Source of the DNA: Trueperaceae bacterium
GTDB taxonomy: Bacteria > Deinococcota > Deinococci > Deinococcales > Trueperaceae
Direction of reading: 5' to 3'
Assembly: GCA_036381595.1 (NCBI GenBank)
Contig: DASVCN010000027.1
Span: 1 to 64,000, forward strand
Length of the DNA stretch: 64,000 nucleotides
The position numbers and the translations under genes were made by a program. Position 1 is the first letter of the stretch; each line of letters starts with the position of its first letter. A model generated the notes under the pieces. That model ran no database searches. It saw nothing but the letters and a program-made list of their open reading frames with translations, and was not told the DNA's origin. Shown piece after piece: positions 37,911 to 44,563 of this stretch.

Positions 37911-37997
37911 ATGAGGAACGCGGCCGGACGCTCCGGCCGCGTTCTCGTCGTCGTAGCTGTTGCTGTCGTGACTGTTGTTGCGGTAGTCGGTCAGTGA
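37911..37997 (+). CDS. 28-residue putative membrane peptide after gyrB
   Basis: ATG 37911 follows AAGGAGGAG with 7 bp spacing, the best ribosome binding site in this area. The peptide starts MRNAAGRSGRVLVVV and continues as Val/Ala-rich sequence to ...VGQ, then TGA: a short basic head and an 18-residue hydrophobic segment, as in single-span small membrane proteins. It is 19 bp after gyrB and likely on the same mRNA. A 13 bp hairpin overlaps its first third. Its function, and even its translation, are unproven. Confidence 0.4.
   Translation: MRNAAGRSGRVLVVVAVAVVTVVAVVGQ
37916..37944 (+). terminator. Strong hairpin after gyrB, inside the smORF
   Basis: GAACGCGGCCGGA and TCCGGCCGCGTTC form a perfect 13 bp stem with a 3-base loop (CGC). 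No T-run follows on the plus strand. It may be an RNA 3' processing or partial termination site. Confidence 0.45.
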
Positions 37998-38032
37998 CCG
38001 GGGCCTGGGCCCGCGGCGGGTACGTTCAGGTC

Positions 38033-38494
38033 CTAGAAGTGGAAGTTGGCTCCGGCCCCCAGCTTGAAGATGGAGACGGCCAGGCCAGCGAAGAAGACAT
38101 CGAAACCACCTTCACCGAAGACGCCTACCTGGTCAGTGAGCATGTACTCGGCGCCGCCGAGGCCACCCAGGCCGAACACGGCTCCGCCACCGTTCGAATC
38201 GAGGAGCACGCGCGGACCGCCGCCGCCGTAGGCGGTGACCGGTGTGGCGCTGGCCAGATCGAACTTGCCCAATCCGTTGGCACCGAACTGGATGCCGGTT
38301 CCGGTGAGGTAGAAGCCCAGGTCGGCGCGGACGTCGATCATCGGGGCGACCTCGAAGCCGACCTGCGCAGAGACGGGCGCGGCGACCAGGCCGCTGAGGA
38401 AGCCGGCTCCGAACTGGACGCCGGCGTACCCCTCCTGGGCGGATGCCAAGCTGGGAATGAGTGTAAGAACGATGACTGCGAGTAGTTTTCTCAT
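38033..38494 (-). CDS. Small outer-membrane beta-barrel-like protein
   Basis: 153 residues. Signal peptide 1-19 (cleavage after ASA). The mature part consists of alternating Gly-rich amphipathic strands and ends in a terminal Phe (GAGANFHF), the classic outer-membrane insertion signal. It resembles no named family I can assign. Binding site AAGGAACGGAAA precedes the ATG. It is 117 bp downstream of the dehydrogenase gene on the same strand; no clear terminator or promoter can be fixed between them. Confidence 0.72.
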   Translation of the reverse strand: MRKLLAVIVLTLIPSLASAQEGYAGVQFGAGFLSGLVAAPVSAQVGFEVAPMIDVRADLGFYLTGTGIQFGANGLGKFDLASATPVTAYGGGGPRVLLDSNGGGAVFGLGGLGGAEYMLTDQVGVFGEGGFDVFFAGLAVSIFKLGAGANFHF

Positions 38495-38611
38495 TTTCCG
38501 TTCCTTCGGCCCCCGCAGGACGAGTTGTGGTGCGACGATGAGCGCTTCTTCCTCCTTTCGTTAGAAGACGCATGATGCTAAACCCTTGCTCTCGTCCACG
38601 ACGTAAAATTC

Positions 38612-39586
38612 TTACTCATCGACGACATTGGGTGGGAGCTCTCCTGCGAGCACGGCGATCACGGCTCGGGCGCAGAGCCCAGCCATCTCCCGCCTGGTGC
38701 GCTCGGTGGCCGAGCCCAGGTGGGGCGCCAGCAGCACGTTGTCCAGTTCGGCCAAGCCCGGGGTCACCCGCGGTTCGTCCTCGAAAACGTCCAAGCCGGC
38801 GCCCCAGATCTGCCCTTCGCGCAAAGCCTCCAGAAGGGCGACCTCATCCACGAGCGGGCCCCGGGAGGTGTTCACCAGGATCGCGTGGCGGCGCATCAGA
38901 GCGAGAGCAGCGGCGTCTATGAGGTGTCTCGTCTCGGTCGTCAGCGGCGCGTGGAGGCTCACGATGTCGCTCTCCTCGAGTAGGGCAGGCAGCTCCGGCC
39001 GGAAGGAAGCGTCCAGTTGCCTCTCTGCCTCCGGCCGCCGGGATCTGTTGTGGTAGAGCACCTTCATCCCGAACGCTCCGGCGCGGCGGGCTACTGCGGC
39101 GCCGATGCGGCCCATCCCCACGATCCCCAGGGTCGCTCCGCTCACGTCCTGCCCCAGGAGCTGCAGGGGGTGCCAGCCCTGCCAGAGGCCGCTCGCGACC
39201 AGCCGGTGCCCCTCGAGAGCCCGGCGGGCGACCGCGAGGATCAGCATGAACGCCTGATCGGCCGTCGCCTCGGTCAGGACGTCGGGCGTGTTGGTCACCA
39301 GCACTCCCCGCCTGGAGCAGGCCCCGACGTCGACGTTGTCGTAACCCACCGCGTAGTTCGCCACGACCCGCAGACGCTCGCCGGCCTTATCGAGGAACTC
39401 CTCGTCCACCCTGTCGCTCACGAGAGTGATCACCGCATCGCATCCGGCGACCCCCTCGAGCAGCTCGTGTCTGCTCGGCGCTACCTCCGAATCGTGAACG
39501 CGGAGCCGACATCCGGCCCGCTCTAGCAGTTCCAGGCAGCTGGTGGGGAGTCGGCGGCTGATGAAGACGAGCGGGGACTGGGCCAT
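38612..39586 (-). CDS. D-2-hydroxyacid dehydrogenase (glyoxylate/hydroxypyruvate reductase type)
   Basis: 324 residues. NAD(P)-binding GIVGMGRIGAAVARRAG, catalytic Arg in VNTSRGPLVDE, Glu in DVFEDEP and His in LAPHLGSATERTR. Reduces or oxidises 2-hydroxy acids; GyaR-like. Start ATG 39586 is chosen because TAGACT ends 8 nt upstream (predicted leaderless) and the longer frame upstream is low-complexity. Substrate not fixed. Confidence 0.9.
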   Translation of the reverse strand: MAQSPLVFISRRLPTSCLELLERAGCRLRVHDSEVAPSRHELLEGVAGCDAVITLVSDRVDEEFLDKAGERLRVVANYAVGYDNVDVGACSRRGVLVTNTPDVLTEATADQAFMLILAVARRALEGHRLVASGLWQGWHPLQLLGQDVSGATLGIVGMGRIGAAVARRAGAFGMKVLYHNRSRRPEAERQLDASFRPELPALLEESDIVSLHAPLTTETRHLIDAAALALMRRHAILVNTSRGPLVDEVALLEALREGQIWGAGLDVFEDEPRVTPGLAELDNVLLAPHLGSATERTRREMAGLCARAVIAVLAGELPPNVVDE

Positions 39587-39594
39587 GGTTCCCG

Positions 39595-39600
39595 AGTCTA
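39595..39600 (-). promoter_or_regulatory. -10 box TAGACT of the dehydrogenase gene
   Basis: TAGACT on the minus strand, 8 nt before ATG 39586; supports that start and a leaderless mRNA. Confidence 0.55.
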
Positions 39601-39710
39601 TCGTCCGACGAGCGATCCGACCGGCAGGCCGGCAATGGGATTCAGGGAGGATTCCGCCGGTTGGGCGGCCGGTTAATCTCGAGCCGGGAAACCTGTGGAG
39701 GGGGTCGAGA

Positions 39711-39923
39711 GTGGAGAGTGTGCTCGAGGAGTTCGAAGCCGAAGTCGAAGACCTGCGCACCAGATTACGTGCCGGCAGGTTCACGGGAAGCGACGGAACG
39801 GTGGCAGTTGAGCAGGCCGATGAGCTGGTTAGCGATTATCGCGCGATGCTCGAGGCCGAGAGCGAGCCGAGCCGCGGGCGCGAACTGCTCGACCGCTTCA
39901 GGGAGGAGGTCGCCCGCCTCTAG
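39711..39923 (+). CDS. 70-residue acidic helical protein, function unknown
   Basis: GTG 39711 with GGAGGGGG 6 bp upstream; a TAATCT -10-like box lies at 39675-39680. The protein is charged and helical with heptad-like Leu/Val spacing (VLEEFEAEVEDLRTRLRAG, then ELVSDYRAMLEAESE), suggesting a short coiled coil. No family recognised. It is followed by a bidirectional terminator. Confidence 0.55.
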   Translation: MESVLEEFEAEVEDLRTRLRAGRFTGSDGTVAVEQADELVSDYRAMLEAESEPSRGRELLDRFREEVARL

Positions 39924-39938
39924 CCGGCGCGATGAAGA

Positions 39939-39966
39939 GGGACGGGCACCCGCAGGTGCCCGTCCC
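39939..39966. terminator. Bidirectional terminator hairpin between convergent genes
   Basis: GGGACGGGCACC and GGTGCCCGTCCC pair perfectly (12 bp) over a 4-base loop. It lies between the 70-residue protein gene (plus) and the end of the complex III operon (minus). No long T-runs on either side. Confidence 0.6.
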
Positions 39967-39994
39967 GAGAACAGCGCAGCTGTTCCGGTCCGAT

Positions 39995-40744
39995 TCAGGG
40001 CAGGTCGAGTTCCATCCTGCGAGCGTGCACCTCCTGCATGCTCAGGTCCAGTTCACGCTGCGCCGCGATCTCCTCGGCGCTGTACGGTTCCACCGCCTCG
40101 ACCCTGTCGGCGTTGGTCCAGCTCGAGAGCACGTAGTTCAGCACGGCCGCGATCTGGGCGTCGGAGAGCTGCCCTCCCCATGTCGGCATCACCCCGTTGT
40201 ACTGAGCGCCGTCCACGGTGATGGGACCCTGAAGTCCGAAGAGCACGACCTGAGCGAGGTACTCCGGATCGGTGGCGTAGAGGTCGGCTGCGTGACCGGC
40301 CAGCGGCGGGAACGCCCCAGGGATACCCTGACCGTTGGCTTGGTGGCAACCCGAGCAGGAGCCGTAGATCTGCGCTCCGTCGGGCAGACCGGCTTGGCCA
40401 GCCTCCTGGCCCTCCGGCGCGTCGGCCACCGGCGCCTGACCGGCCGCCTCGGCTTGGCTGAAGAGGCCGGTCACCCCTCTGTCGGCCACGAGTTCGATCG
40501 CGCGATCTATGTCGATCTGCACGGTGCCGTCCTCGAGCATCCGATAGCCGCTGAGCTCCTCGGAAGCGGCACCGACGGTGGCTTCGAACTGCCGTGTGTC
40601 GGCCGTGGTGAAGGCGCCCTGGGGTCTGGCGGATATGAGGAGCAGGAGACCGCCCAGCACCACGATCATCAGGATGGTGACGGCCGCGAACATCCCCTTT
40701 ATCTGCCCCTCGGTGAAGATGTACTGGCGAGTCGGTTCAGGCAT
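39995..40744 (-). CDS. Membrane-anchored cytochrome c, last gene of the complex III operon
   Basis: 249 residues. One span (about 17-40, MFAAVTILMIVVLGGLLLLI), a periplasmic linker, then a monohaem cytochrome c domain (YGSCSGCHQANGQGIPGAFPP) with a distal Met in GVMPTWGGQLSD. It overlaps ActF by 8 bp. A likely electron acceptor of complex III that could feed a cytochrome oxidase. Its place matches the variable extra subunit found at the end of some act operons. Confidence 0.82.
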   Translation of the reverse strand: MPEPTRQYIFTEGQIKGMFAAVTILMIVVLGGLLLLISARPQGAFTTADTRQFEATVGAASEELSGYRMLEDGTVQIDIDRAIELVADRGVTGLFSQAEAAGQAPVADAPEGQEAGQAGLPDGAQIYGSCSGCHQANGQGIPGAFPPLAGHAADLYATDPEYLAQVVLFGLQGPITVDGAQYNGVMPTWGGQLSDAQIAAVLNYVLSSWTNADRVEAVEPYSAEEIAAQRELDLSMQEVHARRMELDLP

Positions 40745-41969
40745 GGTCGGCTCCACCGTGGGCAGGCCGGTGCACCCCGGGTGCGACAACCGCGTCGTGC
40801 GGATCGGGCGCGAGCCTCGGATCGTGGAGGGGGAGTACCGGCCTCGAACCGAGCGAGCGGAAGTAGGCGGCCAGCCAGATGCCACCTAGTCCGATCGTGA
40901 GCAGGATGTCCATGAGCAGCAGTTGCGGGCCGGTCCGTTCGAACGAGGGTACGAGGATCCAGTAGGTGTCCACCATCCGGATGAAGATCACGAACAGTGA
41001 AACGACCGTCAGGGCCACGCGCTTCCGCTTCACCCAGCGCGAGAAGAGGATGGCGAACGGAGCGAAGAAGCCGAAAACCAGCAGGAAGGAGCTGAGCGCC
41101 ACCCATCCGGTGTTGAGCCTCGTCACGTACCAGCTGCTCGTCTCGACAGTGTTGTTCGACCAGATGATGATGAGCTGCGAGAAGCTCACGTAGGCCCAGA
41201 ACATGATGAAGGCCATGATGAAGTTCCCCAGATCCTGCAGTCGCTTCGCCGTGAGCAGTTCGTTGACCGCCGGGAACAGCCCCGCCAGGAACACCATCAC
41301 GATGACGATGAAGGCAACGGCCGAGATCGCCTGTCCGATCATCAGGATCACCGAGTAGATGCCGCTGAACCAGGTAGGGGTGAGTGACATTCCCCAGTCG
41401 ATGCCGGCGAAGGTCATGGTTAGGACGTAGATCACGATCCAGGCGGCGCTCACGGCCTTGAGCCGGAAGCCGATGGAGCCCGCTTCGGCCGGTTCGCGGT
41501 CCTGACGATTCGAGAGCCTGAGGAAGAAGAGCGCGGATCCGATCCAGATGGCGAAGTAGACGACCGCCCGGACTATGAAGAACGGCACGTTGAGGTAGCT
41601 GACCTTGGCCGCAACGGTCGGATGCGTCTGAAGGTAGTCGGCCTGCGTCCAGGGGTAGAGGGAGTCTAGGCCGAAGAGCAGCGGGATGAAGAGGATGGCG
41701 AGGATCGGGATGACGGCTACGCCCGCTTCGAGCGGCCGGCGAATGAGCGCCCCCCAGGAACCGCCGGCAAGATGCTGGACGAAGAGCATCACCAGGCAGC
41801 CGAGGGACATGCCCAGCCAGAAGATGTAGGAGAGGAGGTACGACTCGAAGAAGCGGTTGGCTCCCAACAGGGCGAGCAGGAGGGCTGCCGCGACCGCCAC
41901 GACGCCCACGATCAGCGAGAGGGTCTGAAGGCGTCCGAAGTCGGTGCTCGACGAACTGCGATCGGCCAT
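40737..41969 (-). CDS. actF: Alternative complex III subunit ActF
   Basis: 410 residues, about ten hydrophobic segments. An NrfD/PsrC-like quinol-binding membrane subunit, homologous to ActC. ATG overlaps the ActE stop (TGATG). The C-terminus ends in a His/Pro-rich tail (VAPGVHRPAHGGADHA). Confidence 0.85.
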   Translation of the reverse strand: MADRSSSSTDFGRLQTLSLIVGVVAVAAALLLALLGANRFFESYLLSYIFWLGMSLGCLVMLFVQHLAGGSWGALIRRPLEAGVAVIPILAILFIPLLFGLDSLYPWTQADYLQTHPTVAAKVSYLNVPFFIVRAVVYFAIWIGSALFFLRLSNRQDREPAEAGSIGFRLKAVSAAWIVIYVLTMTFAGIDWGMSLTPTWFSGIYSVILMIGQAISAVAFIVIVMVFLAGLFPAVNELLTAKRLQDLGNFIMAFIMFWAYVSFSQLIIIWSNNTVETSSWYVTRLNTGWVALSSFLLVFGFFAPFAILFSRWVKRKRVALTVVSLFVIFIRMVDTYWILVPSFERTGPQLLLMDILLTIGLGGIWLAAYFRSLGSRPVLPLHDPRLAPDPHDAVVAPGVHRPAHGGADHA

Positions 41970-42565
41970 CAGTTCACCTCCTCGTCAGCCGAGCTCAGTT
42001 CGACGCCCTCGGGAACATCCTCGGCGGTCGCGTAGCGGCTCAGCTGCAGGGCCCGGATGTAGCCGGCGATGGCCCACCTGTCCTCGGGCGGGATGCGACT
42101 GGCGTAAGGGAACATGCGTCCGAATCCGTTGGTCATCGCGTTGAAGTAGTACCCGACAGGCTGGCTGCGCACGCCGGGATCGTGGAACGACCTGGGCTGG
42201 GGGAAGCCACGCTGCACCACGACGCCCCTGCCGTTACCGTTGTAGTTGTGGCAGGGTGAGCAGTAGATGTTGAAGCGTTCCTGGCCCCGGCGCAAGAGTT
42301 CGGGCGTGAGTTCGATTGGCAGTTCGGCGAGGAGGCCGTTCTCGCCCTGACCGGTGAAGAACGCGGGATCGATGGCTCCGCGCTCGCGAGAGATGGTATT
42401 GGCCGGTGGCACCTGGGCGGTTGTCCCCGTCTCGAAGTAGGGGTTGGCCTCGTAGTACTTGAAGTTGGGCTGCTCGACCATGTTCCGGCCGCAACCGGTC
42501 AGGAGCACGAGGAGCGCCAGCAAGAAGATGTGAGTGGAGCGTAATTCGGGGAAGCGCCTATCCAT
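41969..42565 (-). CDS. actE: Alternative complex III subunit ActE, lipoprotein cytochrome c
   Basis: 198 residues with lipobox LVLLTGC (Cys25), so it is anchored by a lipid. One haem site CSPCHNYNGNGRG, with a distal Met in the GRMFPYASRI region. Start ATG 42565 is 2 bp after the ActD stop; an earlier ATG would be inside ActD. The monohaem partner that collects electrons from ActB/ActA. Confidence 0.88.
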   Translation of the reverse strand: MDRRFPELRSTHIFLLALLVLLTGCGRNMVEQPNFKYYEANPYFETGTTAQVPPANTISRERGAIDPAFFTGQGENGLLAELPIELTPELLRRGQERFNIYCSPCHNYNGNGRGVVVQRGFPQPRSFHDPGVRSQPVGYYFNAMTNGFGRMFPYASRIPPEDRWAIAGYIRALQLSRYATAEDVPEGVELSSADEEVN

Positions 42566-42566
42566 A

Positions 42567-43130
42567 TCAGCGCTCCACTTCCGAGAGTCGAGTGGGGGAG
42601 AGTCGTTCGAGGAAGCGACGAGTCTCGATGAGGTCGAAGTTCGGATCGCTCGCCTCGATGCACAGGAAGAATTTGTCACGGGTGGCATTCTCGAAGTTGG
42701 GAGTGTTGAAGATCGGGTGGTAGGGCCGTGGCAAACCGTTGCGGGCCAGCATCACCAGACCCACCGTGAAGGCCGAGACGAGCACCGTGCACTCGAAGGT
42801 GATTACGATGAAGTTCGGCCACGAGTTGAACGGGCGTCCGCCGATGTTCAGCGGGTAGTGGACGACGTTGGCGAACCACTGCATGTAGAAGCCCAGGAAA
42901 CCGCCGATCGTCCCTGCCAGGAGCATTATCCAACCGATCCTGGTCGACTTCATCCCCAGCCGCTCGTCGAGTCCCTCGACGGCGAACGGAGTGTAGGCGT
43001 CGGTTCGGGTATAGCCCGCGGCCCGAGTGGCGTCGGCCGCGGCGAGGATCTCCTCGGCGCTGTCGAATTCGGCGACCAGACCGTAGAGGTCGCGAGTTTG
43101 GGCGCCGGTAGTAGTGGTCACGTCGCTCAT
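42567..43130 (-). CDS. actD: Alternative complex III subunit ActD (DUF3341)
   Basis: 187 residues. Two membrane spans in the middle (IGWIMLLAGTIGGFLGFYMQ and NFIVITFECTVLVSAFTVGL) flanked by soluble ends, the DUF3341 layout. A small structural subunit with no cofactors. Start overlaps the ActC stop as ATGA. Confidence 0.9.
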   Translation of the reverse strand: MSDVTTTTGAQTRDLYGLVAEFDSAEEILAAADATRAAGYTRTDAYTPFAVEGLDERLGMKSTRIGWIMLLAGTIGGFLGFYMQWFANVVHYPLNIGGRPFNSWPNFIVITFECTVLVSAFTVGLVMLARNGLPRPYHPIFNTPNFENATRDKFFLCIEASDPNFDLIETRRFLERLSPTRLSEVER

Positions 43131-44563
43131 CCTTCCACCTCCAGCCCCCGCTCACGAGCCCGGATCGTCTCGAAGTAGTCGCTGCCGTGGTGCTCGTCGT
43201 GGTGGACGAGCTCCTTCATCTCGGTCGTGGCGATCGACGGGAGCAGTCTGATGAACAGGAAGAAGAGGGTAGCGAAGAGGCCGAGCGAACCTATGTAGAG
43301 GCTCCAGTCGAACACCGTTGCATCGTAGTCACCCCACGAAGACAGCAGGAACTCCTTCGTGAGGGTCACCGAGATGATGACGAAACGCTCGAGCCACATC
43401 CCCACCGAAACGATCAGCGAGATGATGAAGAGTGCCAGCGGGCTCTGCCTCACCCGGAGCGACCAGAGTGGTTGGATGGCGATGAAGTTGCAGAAGATCA
43501 GCGCCCAGAAGTAGATCCCGTGGTCCTCGCCGAAGACCCGGTTGAGCGCCATGAAGCGCTCGAACTCGACACCCGAGTACCAGGCGATGAAGAGCTCGAT
43601 CATGTAGCCGTAAACGACGATCAGGCCGGTCGCCAGCATCAGCTTGGCCGAGTTGTCGAGGTGCCGCATGGTGATCAGCTTCTCGAGCCCGAACGCCTTC
43701 CGCAGCGGGATGGCCAGGATCAGCACCATGGCGAAGCCGGCGAAGACCGCTCCGGCGACGAAGTAGGGAGGCATGATGGTGTTGTTCCACCCCGGCACCT
43801 GCGAGAAGGCGAAGTCCATGGCGATCGTCGAGTGGACCGAGAGCACCAGGGGGAAGGAGACGGCCGCCAGCAGCAGATAGGCGCGCATGTACCGCTGCCA
43901 CGCCTTCGTCGAGTTGTTCCAGCCCAGCGACAGGAGCGCGTAGAAGAGCTTTAGCCCCTTGTTCTTGGCCCGGTCTCGCAGAGTGGCCAGGTCGGGGATC
44001 AGGCCTATGTACCAGAACAGGATCGACACGCTGGCGTAGGTCGAGATGGCGAAGAGGTCCCAGTCGAGCGGCGAACGGAACTGCGGCCACAGGCCCATGG
44101 TGTTCGGGTAGGGGAGGAGCCAGTAGAAGACCCACGGCCTGCCCAGGTGGAGGATCGGGTAGAGGCCTGCGCACACCACTGCGAAGATGGTCATCGCCTC
44201 GGCGAAGCGGTTGATCGAGGTGCGCCATGGCTGGCGGAAGAGCAGCAGCGCTGCCGAGATGAGGGTACCGGCGTGGCCGATGCCGATCCACCAGACGAAG
44301 TTGACGATCGGGAATCCCCAGGCGACGGGGATGTTGTTGCCGAAGATGCCGATGCCGGTCGTTATCAGGTAGACGACCGTGGCCAGGTACATGCCCAGCA
44401 GTGCAAGGGCGATCGCGAAGCCGATATACCACCAGGCCGGAGTCGCCCGCGGGTGGGTGAGTACCGGCGCATCGACGACGTCATCGACGTGGCCGTACGT
44501 CTGGTTGCGGCCTATCACCCTGTTGGTCTCGAGTACGGTTCGTTCTCTGTTCCGAACTGCCAT
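43127..44563 (-). CDS. actC: Alternative complex III subunit ActC (NrfD-like)
   Basis: 478 residues with about ten spans, the main quinol-oxidising membrane subunit. Blocks WWIGIGHAGTLISAALLLFR and RSPLDWDLFAISTYASVSIL are typical. TGATG overlap with actB. Contains the expected His in the first spans. Confidence 0.92.
   Translation of the reverse strand: MAVRNRERTVLETNRVIGRNQTYGHVDDVVDAPVLTHPRATPAWWYIGFAIALALLGMYLATVVYLITTGIGIFGNNIPVAWGFPIVNFVWWIGIGHAGTLISAALLLFRQPWRTSINRFAEAMTIFAVVCAGLYPILHLGRPWVFYWLLPYPNTMGLWPQFRSPLDWDLFAISTYASVSILFWYIGLIPDLATLRDRAKNKGLKLFYALLSLGWNNSTKAWQRYMRAYLLLAAVSFPLVLSVHSTIAMDFAFSQVPGWNNTIMPPYFVAGAVFAGFAMVLILAIPLRKAFGLEKLITMRHLDNSAKLMLATGLIVVYGYMIELFIAWYSGVEFERFMALNRVFGEDHGIYFWALIFCNFIAIQPLWSLRVRQSPLALFIISLIVSVGMWLERFVIISVTLTKEFLLSSWGDYDATVFDWSLYIGSLGLFATLFFLFIRLLPSIATTEMKELVHHDEHHGSDYFETIRARERGLEVEG

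Noticed and set aside
37998-38032. Second terminator after the smORF
   Set aside because: GGGCC/GGCCC dyad is only 5 bp with 2-base loop and no T-run; too weak.
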